A stretch of DNA of 64,000 bases from a virus: positions 1 to 64,000 of IMG/VR virus record IMGVR_UViG_3300020473_000025, one strand, 5' to 3'. A program made the position numbers and the translations under genes. A model generated the notes under the pieces. It saw only the letters and a list, made by a program, of their open reading frames with translations, had not been told where the DNA came from and did not search any database. Below, one piece after another: positions 1 through 8,015 of the stretch. Position 1 is the stretch's first letter. Every line of letters starts with the position of its first letter.

Positions 1-1011
1 GATCTATTTGCCTACACTGCAAAGCAGGATGGTAAGATTACAGACAAAGATGATCGCACAGTCACTATTACTTATAAGGATGGAACTGAAGTCACAAAAC
101 CTATTGGCACGCAGTATGCGAAAGTGGCAGATGGTTCAGCCAAACACGTACTTAAATGTGATCTAGAAGTAGGGCGTAGTATTAAAGCAGGGGATGTCAT
201 TACGTATAATGATGCATTCTTTGAACCCGACTTCTTTGATCCTAAACAGGTGAGCTATAAAGCAGGTGCAATGGCTAAAGTAGTACTGATGGAGACATCG
301 GATACGTTAGAGGATGGGTCGGCGATTTCACCTCGTTTGTCTAAAGCGCTAGCAACACCTACGGTCAAAACCCGTGCTATTTTAGTACGCTTTGATCAAC
401 AAGTTATTAACCTTGTTAAAGTAGGCGATACGCTTGAAGCTGACGGTATTTTATGTACCATTGAGGATGGCCTTACGGATGACGGTGCGTTATTCGATGA
501 AGAGACGTTAGCAAGTTTACAAGCGCTAGCGGCTAATAACCCAAAGGCCAAACTTAAAGGTGAAGTTGAAAACATCGAGGTCTTGTATAATGGCGATAAG
601 TCAGATATGAGTCCTACGTTGCAAACCATCGCCAATCGTTCAGATAGACAACGCAGTCAACTGGCTAAGCAGTATAAAGATGGTCGTGCTACTAATGGTC
701 GTGTTACCGAACCTGTAATCATTGAGAAACAACGCATCGAGTTAGATCATGCATTAATCATTGTTACACTAACAACGCTAGCCTCTCACGAGGCGGGTGA
801 TAAATTGGTATTAGGTAATAACCTAAAATCGGTCACTTCTCGTGTATTGCAAGGTACACATGAGACCAAAAACGGCACGCCCATCGACATGATTTTTGCA
901 TACCAGAGTATCTCTAACCGTATCGCTTTGGCTACAGAAATCATCGGAACAACCAACACAGTACTTGGTGTGATATCCAAGCAAGCACTGGCACTGTATG
1001 AGGGGGAGTAA
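1..1011 (+). CDS. Virion RNA polymerase beta subunit, C-terminal part (5' end outside window)
   Basis: The frame is open from base 1, so the start lies upstream; the GTG at 124 is internal. It encodes the C-terminal half of a beta-like subunit of a multi-subunit RNA polymerase. Visible beta hallmarks are an LEDGSAISPRL segment (like the E-D pair of cellular beta), a GDKLVLGNNLKSVTSR segment (like GDKxxGRHGNKGxxS), and NGTPIDMIF followed by SISNR (like GxPxD...SRM). A second, separate beta C-terminal gene at 55409 ends a non-virion RNAP cluster. phiKZ-type phages have exactly two RNAPs, so I infer this one is the virion enzyme, packaged in the head and transcribing early genes. The downstream prohead protease fits a late/virion context. 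The assignment to beta is firm; virion versus non-virion is inference. Confidence 0.8.
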   Translation, partial: DLFAYTAKQDGKITDKDDRTVTITYKDGTEVTKPIGTQYAKVADGSAKHVLKCDLEVGRSIKAGDVITYNDAFFEPDFFDPKQVSYKAGAMAKVVLMETSDTLEDGSAISPRLSKALATPTVKTRAILVRFDQQVINLVKVGDTLEADGILCTIEDGLTDDGALFDEETLASLQALAANNPKAKLKGEVENIEVLYNGDKSDMSPTLQTIANRSDRQRSQLAKQYKDGRATNGRVTEPVIIEKQRIELDHALIIVTLTTLASHEAGDKLVLGNNLKSVTSRVLQGTHETKNGTPIDMIFAYQSISNRIALATEIIGTTNTVLGVISKQALALYEGE

Positions 1012-1020
1012 TTCTCCCCC
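1002..1020 (+). terminator. Short hairpin at the end of the RNAP beta gene
   Basis: A 7-bp stem (GGGGGAG / CTCCCCC) with a 5-base loop spans the stop codon. There is no T-tract and none of the TATGCCGT motif seen at other hairpins, so termination is uncertain. Confidence 0.35.
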
Positions 1021-1059
1021 ATTGGGTTTCACGTATAAATAACATGAATTAGGTGTAAC

Positions 1060-1254
1060 ATGAAAACAAACGATAAATTTCACGATAACGTTGTAGTGTT
1101 AGGTAGCGCTACACAGTTAGCAGTGAATGTCATTAAAGAGGTAGCGGGTAATGAGATTGCCGATACTGTTGAAAAACAACCTCTCTCTACCATGCTAGCG
1201 GATACGTGTGTTGCTAGTATTAACAGTCAATTAACTAAGAAGGGAGCAGTGTAA
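1060..1254 (+). CDS. Small protein of unknown function (64 aa)
   Basis: This 64-residue protein has no recognised domain. An AGGTG ribosome-binding sequence lies about 6 bases before the ATG. The stop codon overlaps the start of the next gene by one base (TAATG), which implies translational coupling. The residues are soluble and mixed alpha-like, with no signal peptide or membrane segment. Its place between RNAP beta and the 476-aa gene suggests the same late operon. I do not recognise it. Confidence 0.7.
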   Translation: MKTNDKFHDNVVVLGSATQLAVNVIKEVAGNEIADTVEKQPLSTMLADTCVASINSQLTKKGAV

Positions 1255-2684
1255 TGTTACACCGTCATGTTTTAGATGCATGTCTTTTAACAGCATCCGT
1301 TAATACCGATGCGGCTATATGCCTCACGCCTAAAGTAGGCACGCCGTTATCAGATCTAATTCAATCTGGTAGTACGTTAGTTGAGGCATCTGATGATGCA
1401 GTTGACTTAACAGAGTCTATCAGCTTTAACTCCATGTTAAAAGATTCAGGTGGCAGCATTCCTCATGATCTTGCCATGGAAGAAATTGTTAAACTAGCAA
1501 GCGACGCTGTGTCTACTATGCTTAACATTACTCGCAATGTAGTACGTCCTATCATCGTAGATCAAACAGAAATGCTAGATGTCTTTTTAGATGAAGAGTT
1601 GAAGCATGGTCATCGCCATGAGATTCTACCTGTCTTCTTAGAAAACGCGTTTGCTAACCCCTCTATTACGTCATTAACTGACCGCTATGCGGAAACGCCA
1701 GTACGTGATGTTTTACGTGGTACTGCATTGTTCCCAGAACGCGATGGTGCAGAGCTGCGTGAACTAATCAAGACAGGCATTAGCCGTATTGATGTAGACA
1801 TTGCTACAATTCTTGATGATCTCCCACCTGAGTTTTTGGTAAATCACTACAACCATATGTTCCGTGGTTTACCTAAACCGCCAGAGTCAGGTATAGATGA
1901 ACAGGCACAGCAACGTATTGATCGTGTCGGTGCAATGATCAGCTTCTTTATTGCTAAGCGTTTCCACGAAGAAACACCAGAAGGTGTTGAAGTAAGCGCT
2001 GCGGAGTTCGCAGAAGCGGTAGCTATTCAGATGTCTCAAGCGGGTCGTCGTATTTACCGCATCGTTTCACAACGTGAAGCATTCATTCGTCAACAACGTT
2101 TGATTCTGTCTATGCCAACGGCAAGTCAAACTAACCGCCCAATTATCGTAGTAGGTGAGGTGTATAACCAATACCTTAAAGAAGGTGGTAAACCTGAGTG
2201 GTTGATGGGTGCGTGTCTAGCAGGCGAGCGAGCACCAACCCCTAACACACTTAATGCTGAATCAGAAATGTTCCAGCGTATGTACGAGCGTGCTGAGCGT
2301 CTACATAAGTCTCAGAACAACGCCAAGCGTGTATCTGCGATAGTATCTGGTATGCGCAAGCAATTGTTAGCATACATCAGTGCAGTTGATGAATCGGATA
2401 AATCAATCATCATCGACACAAAAGAAGTACTGCGCAAACGTGCTAATGAAGTGTTAGAAAGCGTTGCAGTTCATGCTAACCTGTCTACTTACGAATATGT
2501 ACGTAAGGTAGTTTGTTCAGTATTCTTCCCACACACGCAGTCTTTCCGTATCCTAAGCGATATTGATGCACACGCTGCGAAGAATCCATCGTTGACACCA
2601 CGTGAAGCAGCAACATTGACAACTATCGATTTAGTATGTGAATGGGTTGCATCTCAAATCGAAGTCAAACGCAACGTAAAGTAA
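1254..2684 (+). CDS. Unknown protein (476 aa), late/virion context
   Basis: A 476-residue, mostly helical protein with no motif I recognise. It starts at an ATG overlapping the preceding stop codon and is followed 9 bases later by the next gene, so it is co-transcribed with the RNAP beta gene and the prohead protease. An acidic, Asp/Glu-rich N-terminal third precedes an Arg-rich helical middle (around residues 260-300). The operon makes a role in virion assembly plausible, but no function can be assigned from sequence. Confidence 0.75.
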   Translation: MLHRHVLDACLLTASVNTDAAICLTPKVGTPLSDLIQSGSTLVEASDDAVDLTESISFNSMLKDSGGSIPHDLAMEEIVKLASDAVSTMLNITRNVVRPIIVDQTEMLDVFLDEELKHGHRHEILPVFLENAFANPSITSLTDRYAETPVRDVLRGTALFPERDGAELRELIKTGISRIDVDIATILDDLPPEFLVNHYNHMFRGLPKPPESGIDEQAQQRIDRVGAMISFFIAKRFHEETPEGVEVSAAEFAEAVAIQMSQAGRRIYRIVSQREAFIRQQRLILSMPTASQTNRPIIVVGEVYNQYLKEGGKPEWLMGACLAGERAPTPNTLNAESEMFQRMYERAERLHKSQNNAKRVSAIVSGMRKQLLAYISAVDESDKSIIIDTKEVLRKRANEVLESVAVHANLSTYEYVRKVVCSVFFPHTQSFRILSDIDAHAAKNPSLTPREAATLTTIDLVCEWVASQIEVKRNVK

Positions 2685-2693
2685 GGAGCTTGT

Positions 2694-3416
2694 ATGGAAG
2701 CGTCTATGTATCGTCGGGATGCTAAACGCGTCCAACAGGCGCTGCAGCGGGTAAAGGATAGCCTTAAAGTTGTCCAACCCCTTGCAGTACACGTGCCTAA
2801 GCGTTACGCGGCTAAAGAACTTGCTATTGTAGGTTCAACCGTGTCAGTAGTGGGGATATATGGGATAGTAGTAGATGATAAATACTACGGCGTATCTCTA
2901 GTTAACGCAATGATGACGTTAACCCCTTCTAACATCAACACTATTGTGATTGATGAAGTAGAATATTATTCGTTAGAATTCCAACCAGGCGATACATTCA
3001 TGCCTAATGTGAATCTAGTTAAAGAAGGTACACTTGTGTACCAGATCTTTGATGAGATTGTCGCAAAGGGTAACACGCCATGGTATCTAGGCTATCGTGA
3101 TCTAGGGCAGTTGTTTGATACCGCACTGCATCACGGTGGGGCTAACTTGAATACTAACCACGCAATCTTGGAAATGATCACGGCAGCAAGAGCACGTTCT
3201 CCTCGCGATCGCACCGTATTCTACCGACACCAATTCAAAAACACACAACAGTTGTCAGATAAACCACCTGAAATCATTGCACTGAGAAGTGTACAGGATG
3301 GTGCGTCTAACACCACAGCTAAACTAATGGGTGCTTACCTAGACGAAGGGATTAATTCTGCGCTTGTAGACCCCTCACAACGTCTAGAGCGAGTTGAAGA
3401 CCTGTTAAGGAGATAA
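2694..3416 (+). CDS. Unknown protein (240 aa), late/virion context
   Basis: The start at 2694 has a clear AAGGAG site. The 240-residue protein has a basic N-terminus, a central beta-rich stretch (about 50-110) with alternating hydrophobic residues, and a helical C-terminus. The stop lies one base before the ATG of the prohead protease gene. No catalytic motif is visible. Co-transcription with a head protease suggests a head or portal-associated role, which is inference only. Confidence 0.7.
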   Translation: MEASMYRRDAKRVQQALQRVKDSLKVVQPLAVHVPKRYAAKELAIVGSTVSVVGIYGIVVDDKYYGVSLVNAMMTLTPSNINTIVIDEVEYYSLEFQPGDTFMPNVNLVKEGTLVYQIFDEIVAKGNTPWYLGYRDLGQLFDTALHHGGANLNTNHAILEMITAARARSPRDRTVFYRHQFKNTQQLSDKPPEIIALRSVQDGASNTTAKLMGAYLDEGINSALVDPSQRLERVEDLLRR

Positions 3417-3417
3417 G

Positions 3418-4176
3418 ATGTCGAACATTGCCAAATATAGCTGTACCGCCTTAGCAGGAACAAATAAGGTAGGTCGCTTAAAAACCGATGAACACGGTTA
3501 TCGTCAAATGGTACTAGGTGCCTATGACTTTGATAACTCAGCAGGTGCTACGTATCCGTTTGAATCAGCCAAATCGTTGTTTGAAAGCTCTAGCAGTTTG
3601 ATGCGTCGTATTGCTAACGGCCAGTGCCGTGGTGAATATGGTCATCCTAAACCACTACCTGGTATGACTAACCAACAATTCCTTGAGCGTATCTTACGTA
3701 TTGAAGAGTCGGCTATCTGTGTACATTTTAAAGAAGTGTGGATTGATAAAGACAATGTCAAAGACGAGAACGGTAAACCTGTTATCGCAGTAATGGGTAA
3801 GGTGAAACCGTGTGGACCCCACGGCCCAGCGTTAGAACAGCAGTTAAGTAACACTGAAGAGAATGTAGCATTCTCCGTGCGTTCATTGACTAACGACCGT
3901 ATGGTGGGTGGAAAGCTTAACAAGCACATGAAAGTGTTAGTGTGTTGGGACTATGTTAACGAACCAGGTATATCGGTTGCTAACAAGTATCAGGCACCTG
4001 CGCTAGAAGGCATTGCTGATGATATTGAAATTGTACCTTCTATGTTAGATGCTGTAGAAAGACAGCAGCAGCTTAGCGGTGTCTCAATGGAGAATTCAGT
4101 AAGCTCTACTATGGTGCGTTCAGAGTTAGGTTGGTCTAAAGTCCAAAACCTAAACTTTGCATCACAGTCCTGGTAA
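3418..4176 (+). CDS. Prohead maturation protease (phiKZ gp175 / T4 gp21-like)
   Basis: This is probably the serine protease that cleaves scaffold and internal head proteins during capsid maturation. It shows the family pattern: a GEYGHPKP segment with the candidate catalytic His at about residue 76, and an AFSVRSLT segment with the candidate nucleophile Ser at about 153 (or 156), resembling the H...S arrangement of U9/S80-type phage proteases. Its 252 residues suit the family. A GGAGATAAG ribosome site precedes the start. In phiKZ the protease cuts several internal head proteins; candidate substrates here are the two minus-strand paralogues at 15594-17789. A hairpin with TATGCCGT follows immediately and should end the operon. 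Confidence 0.72.
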   Translation: MSNIAKYSCTALAGTNKVGRLKTDEHGYRQMVLGAYDFDNSAGATYPFESAKSLFESSSSLMRRIANGQCRGEYGHPKPLPGMTNQQFLERILRIEESAICVHFKEVWIDKDNVKDENGKPVIAVMGKVKPCGPHGPALEQQLSNTEENVAFSVRSLTNDRMVGGKLNKHMKVLVCWDYVNEPGISVANKYQAPALEGIADDIEIVPSMLDAVERQQQLSGVSMENSVSSTMVRSELGWSKVQNLNFASQSW

Positions 4177-4185
4177 GACCATGTA

Positions 4186-4218
4186 TAACCCTGCCAATGC
4201 GGTAGGGTTATATGCCGT
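4186..4218 (+). terminator. Hairpin terminator with TATGCCGT motif
   Basis: A 10-bp stem (TAACCCTGCC / GGTAGGGTTA, one G-T pair) with a 5-base loop is followed at once by TATGCCGT (4211-4218). It lies 10 bases after the protease stop and just ahead of an early promoter. Confidence 0.7.
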
Positions 4219-4232
4219 CAGGAAATAATAGA

Positions 4233-4242
4233 CCTATATTAC
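4233..4242 (+). promoter_or_regulatory. Early promoter motif CCTATATTAC
   Basis: AGACCTATATTAC contains TATATTAC (4235-4242), matching the phiKZ early promoter consensus as I recall it. It sits 39 bases before the ATG at 4281. Eight copies of the motif occur at similar positions in the window, all on the plus strand. Confidence 0.8.
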
Positions 4243-4280
4243 CAGTATGTATTTACAATACTAACTAAGGATAAATATAA

Positions 4281-4793
4281 ATGCAACCACAGCCCTTTAA
4301 AGCTACGTTTAACGAGTTCTTTAGAAGCGTCTATCCTGTCAACCTAGGAATAGACCCACAACAACGTGGGTTGATTAAAACCTTTTTCTACGTTGGTGGT
4401 CTACTATTTAAAAATAGCGCCATTAAAGGCGGTAGTGACGATATTTCCATGGAGCAGAATGTTAAGACCCTAGTAGATATTCAACACCATCTAAGACGTT
4501 ACGGGCGTCAATTGAACCGTACATCACACCCACCTATAAAGGGTAAGTTGGGTGAAACATTTAAAACGTTCATTGCAAAAGACATAACACCCGAATTGCC
4601 TAAAGGCAAGCCTATGTTAGATTGCTACAACGCCTACGTAGCAGGGATGTTATCCATGTTAGAAATTCTAACAGAAAGTTCAGACATCGATAATGAAGAC
4701 ATAGCCATTACCCGCTTTGATATCATCAACGATGACCTTATGGCTAACACAGGGATTGAAGCTTGGCACGTGCCTGAATGGCCCATGGACTAA
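4281..4793 (+). CDS. Unknown early protein (170 aa)
   Basis: A single-gene unit directly behind an early promoter and followed by another early promoter, so it is probably expressed in the first minutes of infection. An AAGGA ribosome site lies 10 bases upstream of the ATG. The 170-residue protein is helical with a basic middle (around residues 60-110) and an acidic C-terminus. No known domain is recognised. Confidence 0.72.
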   Translation: MQPQPFKATFNEFFRSVYPVNLGIDPQQRGLIKTFFYVGGLLFKNSAIKGGSDDISMEQNVKTLVDIQHHLRRYGRQLNRTSHPPIKGKLGETFKTFIAKDITPELPKGKPMLDCYNAYVAGMLSMLEILTESSDIDNEDIAITRFDIINDDLMANTGIEAWHVPEWPMD

Positions 4794-4841
4794 TTGAAAT
4801 CCATCTGTCTAGTTTACTATCCGACTGTAATTAAAAACACA

Positions 4842-4851
4842 CCTATATTAC
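4842..4851 (+). promoter_or_regulatory. Early promoter motif CCTATATTAC
   Basis: ACACCTATATTAC contains TATATTAC (4844-4851), about 100 bases ahead of the ATG at 4952. The leader is longer than for the other early promoters. Confidence 0.78.
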
Positions 4852-4951
4852 TTTTGTGAGCGTAGAGTGAATAAGACACCTATGTGATAAAAGTACTTAA
4901 ATCAGAAAACATTGATCCGATCAATCAATAAACAAATAGGAAGACTATAAA

Positions 4952-5503
4952 ATGGCTGAAGCCCAAAAGAAAAGCCCAATGCAACAATTCGTTCTATCTC
5001 AAGCTACAACTGAAGCACTTGAGAAAGTTGCCACTGTTGGTATCGACGCAAAGAAAATCGAAGCGTCTAACGTTATCACTAGCCATGTTGAATCAGTGTC
5101 TAATGGCGTTATCTCTTACGATGTACCTAAAGACGTTGCAGCGGGTCTATTGCCTGAAGGCTTGACAATGGAAACTGTTGACCAGGTTGGCGAGTTCCAC
5201 AAGAAGTGTGCAACAGCACTAGCGCAAAGTGTATCTGAAGTAGGTATCGATGCGATGGCGCAGGATAACGAAGTAACAACAGTAACCGGCTCATTACCAG
5301 TAGGTAAGTATACCAAGCTAGAAGCTACAGTACACCGCTCTAAAGACATCAGCTATCCTAAAGATGGCCAGCGTGTCACCGAAGCACGTCCAGGTCATGT
5401 AGACCTTAAAGTAACATCGAGCTACGGTAAGAGCTCGTCTAGCCACGTATCAGCGGTACGTACGCACGCGGCGGCACTAGCTAAACAGCTATTGTCTAAA
5501 TAG
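4952..5503 (+). CDS. Unknown, probably abundant early protein (183 aa)
   Basis: This 183-residue protein lies behind an early promoter with a clear AGGAAG ribosome site. Its codon use looks strongly biased to a few codons, like that of the shell protein gene at 34957, which suggests high expression. It is rich in Ala, Ser, Val and Lys, with a Ser-rich patch near the C-terminus and a basic tail. There is no recognised domain, signal peptide or membrane segment. A strong hairpin terminator follows. The function is unknown; a host-takeover or abundant DNA- or shell-associated role is only a guess. Confidence 0.75.
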   Translation: MAEAQKKSPMQQFVLSQATTEALEKVATVGIDAKKIEASNVITSHVESVSNGVISYDVPKDVAAGLLPEGLTMETVDQVGEFHKKCATALAQSVSEVGIDAMAQDNEVTTVTGSLPVGKYTKLEATVHRSKDISYPKDGQRVTEARPGHVDLKVTSSYGKSSSSHVSAVRTHAAALAKQLLSK

Positions 5504-5527
5504 GGATAGTCTATACGTAAGCCAAGG

Positions 5528-5575
5528 ATGGTAGAGACGTTACAGTCTCTACCATCTATGCCGTATTCTTTTTTT
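5528..5575 (+). terminator. Strong hairpin terminator with TATGCCGT and T-tract
   Basis: A perfect 11-bp stem (5528-5538 / 5545-5555) is followed by TATGCCGT (5557-5564) and a run of seven T. The hairpin contains an ATG that opens a frame into the next gene, but that start is not believable. Confidence 0.88.
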
Positions 5576-5662
5576 ACATGTTTTATTAGATCTTATGAGC
5601 CCTCCTTAGCAGGGCTATATTCATATTCAGGTGTTATGAATCTACTAACGAGGAGACGTATC

Positions 5663-6070
5663 ATGCATACTGAAAAGTTACGTCTGGTGATCAGCTCGCC
5701 ATTCATTCACGCTGCATTAAACAGCGACACCCATGCGTTGGCGTCTATGTTCAATCCACAGTGTCTGGCGATTGGTGAAACGATCACTAGTCAAGATCAC
5801 ATGCGTGCAAAAGCACTTTATAATGCAGTAAGTACACAGGCACCAAGTTGTACGTTTGACAAGTATGCTTATGTCCATTACTGGATACACCGTCACCAAT
5901 ATACGGGATGGGATGAAGTAACCATGGTAAACCAGCTTATAGATAACATAATCAATAACCATGCCGCTTACTTATTCTTAAACGAAGCTTATTACTTCGA
6001 TACTGACCAGGTGGTGACGCTTTACCAACAAACACTACAGGCATTAGATAACCTAACAGCTAGTGCGTAA
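5663..6070 (+). CDS. Unknown small protein (135 aa)
   Basis: The frame is open from 5528, but that start lies inside the preceding terminator. The ATG at 5663 has a well-spaced AGGAG ribosome site (5651-5655), so I take this start. The 135-residue protein is helical and rich in His, Tyr and Asn, beginning with a short beta-like stretch (LRLVISS). No domain is recognised. It is followed by a 102-aa gene with its own AAGGAG site. Confidence 0.65.
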   Translation: MHTEKLRLVISSPFIHAALNSDTHALASMFNPQCLAIGETITSQDHMRAKALYNAVSTQAPSCTFDKYAYVHYWIHRHQYTGWDEVTMVNQLIDNIINNHAAYLFLNEAYYFDTDQVVTLYQQTLQALDNLTASA

Positions 6071-6117
6071 TTACTATGACAAGCTTGTATCACGTGCTTA
6101 ATTAAGGAGCCTTACTA

Positions 6118-6426
6118 ATGTCAAGAAAAGATAACTTCCTCACAGTTGCTAATAGCTTTTTAGGTAAAATACCTCTACCTAAGGAACAGCTGGAAAAGGA
6201 ACAAAAGTTCATTAACACCGCTGCCGATAACGCTAGCTTCCAAACGGAAACTGACGCTCAGCTAGCAAGCCGCTTTAAACATTACGTTACTACTGTAATG
6301 GCTACAGCAAATCGTTTAATGAACGAATCTGATAAATGGGACGCAGTCACTCTTCGTGAACTGACTACTCAGTATCAGAATGAAGCACTGCAGCAATTTG
6401 CAACGCTTCAAGCGAAAAAAGCTTAA
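6118..6426 (+). CDS. Unknown small helical protein (102 aa)
   Basis: A strong TAAGGAG site lies before the ATG. The 102 residues are almost all helix-forming (Ala, Gln, Glu, Lys, Leu), with a Lys-rich ending; coiled-coil or oligomeric behaviour is plausible. No known family is recognised. A hairpin follows the stop at once, so this is the last gene of its unit. Confidence 0.68.
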   Translation: MSRKDNFLTVANSFLGKIPLPKEQLEKEQKFINTAADNASFQTETDAQLASRFKHYVTTVMATANRLMNESDKWDAVTLRELTTQYQNEALQQFATLQAKKA

Positions 6427-6438
6427 CGTAACGCCATG

Positions 6439-6464
6439 ACGCAGAGGGGTAAAACCTTCTGCGT
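6439..6464 (+). terminator. Hairpin terminator with variant tail
   Basis: A 10-bp stem (ACGCAGAGGG / CCTTCTGCGT, one G-T pair) is followed by TATGTCCGT, a one-base-insertion variant of the TATGCCGT tail. Confidence 0.6.
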
Positions 6465-6497
6465 TATGTCCGTATTAACCATATAAGGATACGACGT

Positions 6498-7100
6498 ATG
6501 ACTACTCCACTTATAATACTGGCGGAACATTTACCTGCGTTTAAACACTATATACCGCCTACACATCAACAGTGGGTAGATATAGATCGTGTTAGCACAC
6601 TAGGCATACCCTGCACCAATTTAAGTGATGAACCTGTACTGACCAACACTACCACAGAAGAAACCGTCATTGCCCTAAGAAGCGCGTTAGCTAACGCTGC
6701 TGCAGAAGATTTCATCAACATCCCCACTTACCTTAAAATGGCTTGGCTGGAAACCTCTAGGCGGATGACATTATTCGACACCATGAAATCTAGAGAAGAC
6801 CTGATAGACTCTACACTTATCTATCTTAGTGAATTAGAGTCTGTGGATGTCTCTGAGCTCATTTATGAGCAAACTGATCTACTTCATAGACTTATGCCTA
6901 AAGTCAACATACAGGGGCTTACAGAGCGTATAATGAGTATATACATGGAGATGAATAAGTTAGTTTACGATAGTGATTTAATATTAACCTCTCCAGCCAT
7001 TGCCGAAACTGTCTTATATCAAGTAGGATTACTTGATGTGGATCCTGTAGATTTTGTCAATAGACTAATAGCCCACCTTGTATTTAAACAAAACCTATAA
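6498..7100 (+). CDS. Unknown protein (200 aa)
   Basis: A TAAGGA ribosome site precedes the ATG at 6498. The 200-residue protein is mostly helical and rich in Thr, Leu and Ile, without a recognisable motif. It is the last plus-strand gene before the tail genes on the opposite strand, and a bidirectional terminator separates them. No function can be assigned. Confidence 0.68.
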   Translation: MTTPLIILAEHLPAFKHYIPPTHQQWVDIDRVSTLGIPCTNLSDEPVLTNTTTEETVIALRSALANAAAEDFINIPTYLKMAWLETSRRMTLFDTMKSREDLIDSTLIYLSELESVDVSELIYEQTDLLHRLMPKVNIQGLTERIMSIYMEMNKLVYDSDLILTSPAIAETVLYQVGLLDVDPVDFVNRLIAHLVFKQNL

Positions 7101-7101
7101 C

Positions 7102-7156
7102 GACGGCATAAAAGAGCACGATTAAATCGTGCTCTTGTTATTATGCTTTTTTTTTT
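7102..7156. terminator. Bidirectional terminator between convergent genes
   Basis: GACGGCATA (7102-7110), the reverse complement of TATGCCGTC, precedes a perfect 12-bp inverted repeat (7112-7123 / 7125-7136; the central bases must form the loop). TTATGC and ten T follow on the plus strand. It serves the plus-strand gene ending at 7100 and the minus-strand gene ending at 7155. Confidence 0.85.
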
Positions 7157-8015
7157 ATGCCGCTGGGCTAGAAGCTCGCTCTACTAATTCAGCAAAGCCG
7201 TTATCTACAGCGTCAAGATCAGCAGTGATCTTATCAACAAACGCAGCGCGGTTGTTCGGGTTAACACCTGAAAGTGACATGGTGTCTAGGATAGACTGTG
7301 CCACGGCATCAACCGTTGTACCTACTTGAGTAAGACCAGTAAACTCGATCGAGTGAAGTACTGACTCACCAGGAGCAGTAAGATCACGACGACCAATGTT
7401 TTCACCACCAGTCTTAGGCATCATGTTGGTAACTAACCAAGCATTGTTTACACGTGTGTGTGTTGGATCAGGTTCGATGAAGATCATGGTCATGCTGACG
7501 TAGTCAGGCAATAGATCCGCAGGAACATTCTCTGCCAAGTTAACAACACGTGGTACTTTAGTTTCAGGATCCATCAACAGGTTCAGCATCCAACCCTCGA
7601 AGAATTTGTTGATCACACGACCATACTTCTCAGGGAAACCAAATACAGGAACAGAACGTTCACGTGTAACGTTAGCGATGTCTTCTTGGAACTCACCGCC
7701 ACCACCTACTGCGTTTTCAACAAACTCAGCAGTTAGCGTTGAAGTCAACCCTTCAATGGTTTGTGCGTGAAGCTCAACCAGGTTCTTCAGCGTTGAAATC
7801 CAAACATCACTGTCAGGTAAGTCGCTAAAACCACGAGGGGCTTCAAGAAGTACCGGGATGATGTTACGCTTAACGTAGGCAGCGTTAGAGTGAACACTGT
7901 TGTAGTCCACTAAAAAGCCGTTCTGACCATTTTTGGTAAGGTCTACGCCTGTGTCTTTTGAGGTCGCTAAGTGGCCAACCCCTGCCTTTAGTACTGCTTC
8001 AGTTACACGAGCCAT
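7155..8015 (-). CDS. Tail tube protein (phiKZ-like)
   Basis: The 286-residue product is encoded directly downstream of the sheath gene, the usual order in contractile-tail phages. The sheath stop and this ATG overlap by one base (TAATG), giving coupled translation. The protein is rich in beta-type segments and Asn/Val/Thr and lacks Cys-rich or catalytic motifs. Tube subunits form the rigid inner channel through which DNA passes. The identification rests mainly on position and size; a second structural subunit of another kind is the alternative. Confidence 0.65.
   Translation of the reverse strand: MARVTEAVLKAGVGHLATSKDTGVDLTKNGQNGFLVDYNSVHSNAAYVKRNIIPVLLEAPRGFSDLPDSDVWISTLKNLVELHAQTIEGLTSTLTAEFVENAVGGGGEFQEDIANVTRERSVPVFGFPEKYGRVINKFFEGWMLNLLMDPETKVPRVVNLAENVPADLLPDYVSMTMIFIEPDPTHTRVNNAWLVTNMMPKTGGENIGRRDLTAPGESVLHSIEFTGLTQVGTTVDAVAQSILDTMSLSGVNPNNRAAFVDKITADLDAVDNGFAELVERASSPAA

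Noticed and set aside
4211-4218. TATG motif as a phiKZ-type late promoter
   Set aside because: phiKZ late promoters have been described with a short TATG element, but here the 8-mer follows hairpins and occurs in both orientations in convergent gaps with no gene to drive, which fits transcript ends better.
5528-5662. N-terminal extension of the 135-aa gene from an ATG at 5528
   Set aside because: That ATG lies within a perfect 11-bp terminator stem; ATG 5663 has a well-spaced AGGAG site.
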